From Synergistaceae bacterium (GTDB taxonomy: Bacteria; Synergistota; Synergistia; Synergistales; Synergistaceae): 9,619 nt of DNA. A program made the position numbers and the translations under genes. The notes beneath the pieces are model-generated. The model was given only the letters and a program-made list of their open reading frames with translations. It was not told where the DNA came from and ran no database searches. Numbering within the stretch: position 1 is the first letter of the stretch; every line of letters begins with the position of its first letter. The stretch lies in the NCBI GenBank assembly GCA_012728505.1, contig JAAYEY010000058.1, positions 1 through 9,619 on the forward strand, in the 5' to 3' direction. Of this stretch, positions 6,059-9,619 are shown in pieces.

Positions 6059-7603
6059 CTACTGTCCAAGTATTTTTCTAATCTTTTCTAGACCTTCAAA
6101 CGTTTTATTCATTGAAGTTCCAAGGATCGACTGTCTTACTTCAAATACATCCTGGTAAATTTTATAGTTTTTAGGATCAGTTTCAAAACGGCCTCTGAAT
6201 GTAATCCACTCTTTCATCGTCTTTTTAAGGTCTTTGACATCTCCGACCCCATACGCTGCTACAGCAACGTCTGCCATGAGACCTCCCTCGCTTCTTGTAG
6301 GGATGTTGTAGGCCCCGCCAAGAATGTCCGCCTTGATCTGCGTCCAGAGAGGACTTTTGCTCCCTCCCTCAGTTCCAATTATTTCTTTTATAGGGATGTC
6401 GCATTCCCTGTATATCCGTATCATTTGCGCGTATTCGAATGCGATTGCCTCAAGTATAGAACGCCACATAGCAGGTCTATCGCTTGAACCATAGAGCCCT
6501 AGGAATGCTCCGCAGGCTCCCGGCATATCTGGTCCTGCTCCTTGAAGATAGGGGTAGAAAAGAATCCCCCTTGACCCGGGAGGTACTTCTCCTGCAAGAG
6601 CATCCATCCCGGAATAAAAAGACGGTTCGCCCGGACATCCCGCTACATTGTCGCGGAACCAGCGAAGCGACAATCCACCTGCTCTTATCATGCTCCAGTA
6701 GAAATAAGAATCTTCAAGTGTGCCGGTTGCAAACATCATGCCCGGAGCCAACGATATCTTCTCAACCATATCATCCACTGCAACGGCAAAAATTGAAGCG
6801 GTTCCCGCAACATCTGTGCTGAGTCCGGGTTCAAGCAGACCTGAAGCAAGAGCTGACTGCATTGTGTCTCCGGCTCCCGCAACTATTGGAATACCGGAAG
6901 GAAGCCCCATTTTCTCTGCCTCTTCCGGACAGAGGTAGCCTACAACGTCCCATGGTTTGACTATCTTAGGGAGGATCTCCATGGGTATTCCGAGCGCCTT
7001 CATTTGTTTGGAAGACCAGTTCCTTTTATGTGCATCGTAGCCAATAAGCCAACCTGACATAGTTGCCCAGTCAAGAAATGCCTCTTTTGCTTTGAGACCT
7101 GCGAGAGTTCCGAGGACAAAGGGTCCATTATTAAGTACTTTGACTGTTTTTTCACGAAATCCTGTGTAGTGGTTAAGAAACCATCTGAGTATGATAGGCG
7201 GCATAAATTCGTCTACTATGCAGTTGCCGCTCTCCTCAAGCCATACGGGTTTGACATTTTTTTTGACCCATTCTGCTTCACATCTGGCACGGTTATCGAG
7301 ATATGGAACAAAGGGCGTTACAGGTTCCCAGTTTTCATTTATTCCTACTATGCCGCATATTATTCCACTTGCAGAAATACCCCTTATCTCGTTCGGATTA
7401 ACGCCCGATTTATGCAGACACTCCCTTACCCCTTCTTCAACATTTTTTACAAAACCGCGCGGGTCCATCTCTGCCCGGCCCGGGAGAGGGTACGAGATTA
7501 TATTTTCTCTGTAAGCCTCGGCCATTCTGACAGAATCTTCCCTGTATATCGCCGTCTTTGTGCCCATAGTCCCGCAGTCGAAACCAATGTAATACCTGGC
7601 CAT
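6059..7603 (-). CDS. FGGY-family carbohydrate/polyol kinase, xylulokinase-like
   Basis: ATP-dependent kinase of the FGGY family (sugars or polyols such as xylulose, glycerol, ribulose), 514 residues from the chosen start. Residues numbered from it: phosphate-binding loop GFDCGTMGTKTAIY (7-20), GAGDTMQSA (243-251) with probable catalytic base Asp246, AGTASI (266-271), and the adenosine/FGGY signature region GTEGGSKSPLWTQIKADILG (410-429). The frame also begins at ATG 7609, but AGGAGG (7616-7611) is only 1 nt from it and 7 nt from ATG 7603, so the latter is the likely start, MARYYIGFD. The nearest named relatives are xylulokinase-like proteins, but many in this group have unknown substrates. 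It shares a strand with the Ntn hydrolase upstream (152-bp gap) and is convergent with the CoA-transferase. Confidence 0.9.
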   Translation of the reverse strand: MARYYIGFDCGTMGTKTAIYREDSVRMAEAYRENIISYPLPGRAEMDPRGFVKNVEEGVRECLHKSGVNPNEIRGISASGIICGIVGINENWEPVTPFVPYLDNRARCEAEWVKKNVKPVWLEESGNCIVDEFMPPIILRWFLNHYTGFREKTVKVLNNGPFVLGTLAGLKAKEAFLDWATMSGWLIGYDAHKRNWSSKQMKALGIPMEILPKIVKPWDVVGYLCPEEAEKMGLPSGIPIVAGAGDTMQSALASGLLEPGLSTDVAGTASIFAVAVDDMVEKISLAPGMMFATGTLEDSYFYWSMIRAGGLSLRWFRDNVAGCPGEPSFYSGMDALAGEVPPGSRGILFYPYLQGAGPDMPGACGAFLGLYGSSDRPAMWRSILEAIAFEYAQMIRIYRECDIPIKEIIGTEGGSKSPLWTQIKADILGGAYNIPTRSEGGLMADVAVAAYGVGDVKDLKKTMKEWITFRGRFETDPKNYKIYQDVFEVRQSILGTSMNKTFEGLEKIRKILGQ

Positions 7604-7610
7604 AAACATT

Positions 7611-7616
7611 CCTCCT
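7611..7616 (-). promoter_or_regulatory. Ribosome-binding site that sets the FGGY kinase start
   Basis: AGGAGG on the minus strand. It is 7 nt from ATG 7603-7601 but only 1 nt from ATG 7609-7607, so the downstream ATG is favoured. Confidence 0.75.
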
Positions 7617-7730
7617 GTAAATTTTTATCGTTAAAAGGAATATGTGCAACAAAATTCCGTGCAAATCTATATGAAAGAAGCCAACCCTGAACGAACTAGT
7701 GTCCGCAGAGAATCGGCTTTTTACTACTTT

Positions 7731-7749
7731 TATAGATATATCAGTGTAT
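7731..7749 (-). repeat. Diverged copy of the rsmG/Ntn-hydrolase promoter palindrome
   Basis: Read on the minus strand, this 19-mer matches the 19 bp beginning at 8896 on the plus strand at 15 of 19 positions (counted by eye), sharing ATACACTG and then T, T, A, T spaced alike. It lies just after the Ntn hydrolase stop, about 130 bp upstream of the FGGY kinase start. It could be a weaker operator that co-regulates the two genes. AT-rich sequence makes chance matches easy. Confidence 0.3.
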
Positions 7750-7755
7750 TTAAAC

Positions 7756-8859
7756 TCACTGTTCGCGGGGCTGCAGAATAGCTTTCATATCTATCTCAGT
7801 CCAATCCTGTGTGTCGGGAATCTTAAACCAAATCTGAAAACGCTCGGGAACAACTACCATCTGATAAACTGTCATGTCTGTGGTCGAACCCAGATCTTCA
7901 TACCTTGTATCCATAATTTTCATCATTGTCTTACTGTCTATCGTGCCTTTGAAGTGCTTTGCAAGAGTGAGGAGATTCTGCCTTCTTGATCTTGTAAGCC
8001 AGTTTGTTTTGTCATCCGGCCTTGGAAGCCCCCATGAAAATTCTGTAAAGTGGTTGCTTATAACTGTGAGTCCATGGCGAGAATGAGATTCACGTTTCTT
8101 AACTTCAAAAACCGGCCACTCGTAGCATCTCGCTGTCTGTCCATCTGCGACACCTATTATGTAAGCAAAATTTGACTTTGTCGTCTGGAAAAAACTCTCA
8201 ATCTCATCAAGCGATGCGCCATCAAGCAGGAACTGAAAAAGAACGGCAACAGAAGGTATTCTGCTCTCATACCATAAATCTCCGCCAGAAGGCATTGCAT
8301 TATTGAGCTCTAGAAATATGCCCTTTTCATTCATTCCGTTGACCGCATATATCTCACCCGCATATCCCATAGTGGCCGTTGCAAGCGATCCATCAGCAGG
8401 ATGGTAACAAGCTATTACAATATCTTTACTGAATTCTTTGAACCAGGGCAGGTAATCATAATTTCGACCATAAATAAGGGTCTCGGTAACATAGTCACCC
8501 CAAGCCGCTATCGCTGTACACTGAGGAAGGTTGCACTGAGTCGCAGCAAGCAGTTGAATAGCGTTGACAAGCTGGACCTGCTCTAAGTTCAATCCCGAAG
8601 TTTCCACCATTCCCAAGAGTATTTCCTTGAACCTGAAAGGATAATTCGCATAGAACTTATTTGCACGGTCTTTCATGTCCTCCACATCACGTCCAAGCTC
8701 ATTTATAAGTTTTTCGGATATACCACTATCATAAATGTGCCTCATCTCAGAAGACATAAGGGCGCCGTACTGCCTTCCCATCTCTCTCCAAGTACCATGA
8801 AGATCAATAATACTGATAAGTCCTTGACGTTTTTTGGTTCCTTTTTCAAAGGATTCCAC
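7756..8859 (-). CDS. Ntn-type Cys hydrolase/acyltransferase (choloylglycine hydrolase/C45-like)
   Basis: N-terminal-nucleophile amidase of the choloylglycine hydrolase/penicillin acylase/acyl-CoA:6-APA acyltransferase superfamily, which cleaves or transfers linear amide C-N bonds. Numbered from codon 1 of the longest frame (GTG 8901): HGTWREMGRQYGALM (35-49) is the C45 opening. Cys128 in LPQCTAIAAWG is the probable nucleophile, freed by self-cleavage. GRNYDY (145-150) supplies Arg146 and Asp149. NGMNEKGIFLELNN (188-201) and ISNHF (281-285, Asn283) complete the pocket. The long propeptide is like AAT/C45, whereas GMNEKG is like bile-salt/penicillin V hydrolases. The best start is GTG 8859, 7 nt after GGGAGG (8872-8867), giving 367 residues with Cys114; ATG 8877 is the alternative. 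No signal peptide is seen, so it is probably cytoplasmic. Substrate unknown. Confidence 0.85.
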   Translation of the reverse strand: MESFEKGTKKRQGLISIIDLHGTWREMGRQYGALMSSEMRHIYDSGISEKLINELGRDVEDMKDRANKFYANYPFRFKEILLGMVETSGLNLEQVQLVNAIQLLAATQCNLPQCTAIAAWGDYVTETLIYGRNYDYLPWFKEFSKDIVIACYHPADGSLATATMGYAGEIYAVNGMNEKGIFLELNNAMPSGGDLWYESRIPSVAVLFQFLLDGASLDEIESFFQTTKSNFAYIIGVADGQTARCYEWPVFEVKKRESHSRHGLTVISNHFTEFSWGLPRPDDKTNWLTRSRRQNLLTLAKHFKGTIDSKTMMKIMDTRYEDLGSTTDMTVYQMVVVPERFQIWFKIPDTQDWTEIDMKAILQPREQ

Positions 8860-8866
8860 AGTTTGG

Positions 8867-8872
8867 CCTCCC
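8867..8872 (-). promoter_or_regulatory. Ribosome-binding site that sets the Ntn hydrolase start
   Basis: GGGAGG on the minus strand, 7 nt upstream of GTG 8859-8857. The longer starts (GTG 8901, ATG 8877) lack such a site, and GTG 8901 falls inside the palindrome 8895-8910. Confidence 0.65.
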
Positions 8873-8894
8873 GTCATTTTGCTTCTTGCGTTAT

Positions 8895-8910
8895 TATACA
8901 CTGGTGTATA
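8895..8910. promoter_or_regulatory. 16-bp palindrome between divergent Ntn hydrolase and rsmG, candidate operator
   Basis: TATACAC-TG-GTGTATA has perfect 7-bp arms about a 2-bp centre. It sits 36 bp upstream of the preferred Ntn hydrolase start and about 33 bp upstream of the rsmG start. A minus-strand TATAAT (8898-8893) overlaps it, so a bound dimer would block a promoter there, though no good -35 is seen. Its form suits a GntR/TetR-like regulator, none of which is encoded in the window. Confidence 0.5.
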
Positions 8911-8929
8911 TAGATATTATCCCCTTAAT

Positions 8930-8935
8930 GGGAGG
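8930..8935 (+). promoter_or_regulatory. Ribosome-binding site that sets the rsmG TTG start
   Basis: GGGAGG on the plus strand, 7 nt before TTG 8943-8945. The in-frame ATG at 8961 has no comparable site, so a TTG start is favoured. Confidence 0.7.
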
Positions 8936-8942
8936 TTTATTT

Positions 8943-9619
8943 TTGGAAAAAGAAAATTTCATGGAAACAATCGTTTCAGAAGTTAACGAAAACGAAGATC
9001 AGCTCAGAAACTTTGTCAGACTTCTTGTTGCCGCAAACGAGTTAGCTCGCCTGACGGGTCCCTCCGATGAAGAAACTCTTTGGAATTCGCATGTGATGGA
9101 CTGTGCCTCCGCACTTCCTCTGCTGCCTTATGAAGGAAAAATAATCGACGTGGGCACAGGCGGAGGACTGCCGGGGTTAGTCTGGGCTGTTTGCCGCCCG
9201 GGGCTACATATCACCCTCTTAGACAGCATAACACGTAAATGCGCTTTAGTTGAGAAAATCGCTATAGCTATGGGATTGAAAAACGTTATTGTCGTCTGCA
9301 AAAGATCCGAGGAGTACGCAAAAGAAAAGCGTGAAAAATTCCACGTGGCAGCGGCGCGTGCGGTATGTGCGTCAGGGATTCTTGCGGAATATCTTGCTCC
9401 CTTTGTTAGAATCAAAGGAAAGGCCATAGCTTTCAAAGGGCCAAAAGTAACGGCAGAGATCGAAATCGTTGGAAACAAGTGGAGAACCCTGGGTTTTTCT
9501 TCGCCCCGCCTGCGTCCTTACACACTTGGTGAGATGAAAAGATTTTTTTTAATATGGGACAAAGTCTCACAGACACCCAAAGGAATTCCGAGAAGAGCAG
9601 GTATGGCTGAGAAATTTCC
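8943..9619 (+). CDS. rsmG: 16S rRNA (guanine-N7)-methyltransferase RsmG/GidB (3'-partial)
   Basis: Uses S-adenosylmethionine to methylate N7 of a 16S rRNA guanine (G527 in E. coli numbering); loss in other bacteria gives low-level streptomycin resistance. The frame is open to the right edge (225 codons seen), so the last residues and stop are missing. Visible marks: the early helix ANELARLTGPSDEE with LWNSHVMDC (about 31-54, the usual N.T...E...H..DS region), SAM-binding DVGTGGGLPGL (about 69-79), TLLDSITRKCALVEKIA for the second strand and acidic residue, AARAV, IAFKGP, and the C-terminal PKGIPRRAGMAEKF. Start is TTG 8943, MEKENFMETI, set by the preceding ribosome-binding site; ATG 8961 is the alternative. 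Divergent from the Ntn hydrolase, with only about 83 bp between starts. Often found near mnmG or parA/parB in other genomes; such neighbours would lie beyond the window. Confidence 0.95.
   Translation, partial: MEKENFMETIVSEVNENEDQLRNFVRLLVAANELARLTGPSDEETLWNSHVMDCASALPLLPYEGKIIDVGTGGGLPGLVWAVCRPGLHITLLDSITRKCALVEKIAIAMGLKNVIVVCKRSEEYAKEKREKFHVAAARAVCASGILAEYLAPFVRIKGKAIAFKGPKVTAEIEIVGNKWRTLGFSSPRLRPYTLGEMKRFFLIWDKVSQTPKGIPRRAGMAEKF

Noticed and set aside
7640..7740. Possible hairpin AAGCC...GGCTT between the Ntn hydrolase and FGGY kinase
   Set aside because: The loop is over 30 bases and on the minus strand only a broken U-tract follows, so it is not called a terminator or leader structure.
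9128..9478. 116-codon minus-strand frame inside rsmG
   Set aside because: It is antisense to conserved RsmG motifs, so a shadow.
1..9619. tRNA, rRNA, CRISPR array, insertion sequence or phage elements
   Set aside because: Reading both strands by eye I found no T-arm GTTCRANYC context, spaced direct repeats or transposase motifs. A covariance-model search would settle the RNA question.

Overview
This is a bacterial chromosomal window. Most genes have strong Shine-Dalgarno sequences (AGGAGG, GGGAGG), and several appear to start at TTG or GTG. The genes recognised are mostly catabolic: a RocB-like M20 hydrolase, a two-subunit CoA-transferase, an FGGY sugar/polyol kinase, an Ntn-type amidase/acyltransferase, and the beginning of a 2Fe-2S oxidase/dehydrogenase-like protein. 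This set would suit an anaerobic or microaerophilic organism that ferments amino acids, such as a member of Synergistota or a related Firmicutes-like lineage. That placement is inference from gene content only; there is no rRNA or other phylogenetic anchor.

Layout, left to right. Positions 1-113 (minus) hold the first 37 codons of a (2Fe-2S)-binding protein that continues off the left edge. Positions 114-642 are an AT-rich non-coding stretch with several short palindromes and repeated TTTGCA and TTTTGTTC words. Next come two minus-strand genes with no base between them: a Ski2-like SF2 helicase (643-2214) preceded by a GNAT acetyltransferase (2215-2697). They share one reading frame and are separated by a single TAA. 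Upstream of them is a RocB-like M20 metallohydrolase (2892 to about 4505, minus). It is divergent from the overlapping CoA-transferase subunit genes A (4628-5335, plus) and B (5319-5987, plus). A strong hairpin terminator (6014-6053) separates subunit B from a convergent FGGY kinase (6059-7603, minus). Upstream of the kinase, on the same strand, is a choloylglycine-hydrolase/C45-like Ntn hydrolase (7756 to about 8859, minus). It is divergent from rsmG (8943 to the right edge, plus), which encodes the 16S rRNA m7G methyltransferase. A 16-bp near-perfect palindrome lies between these two promoters.

How they may work together: the M20 hydrolase and Ntn hydrolase both cleave amide-type bonds, the kinase traps a polyol, and the CoA-transferase activates a carboxylic acid. 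This looks like a patchwork of catabolic functions for conjugated nutrients, but nothing in the sequence proves one pathway. The GNAT-helicase pair is probably RNA- or nucleic-acid-related and unconnected to catabolism. Four gene starts (M20, FGGY kinase, Ntn hydrolase, rsmG) are better placed by their ribosome-binding sites than by the longest open frame. I see no mobile element, CRISPR array, tRNA or rRNA. I do not see a clear new system; the most unusual items are the same-frame GNAT-helicase pair and the candidate operator palindromes.
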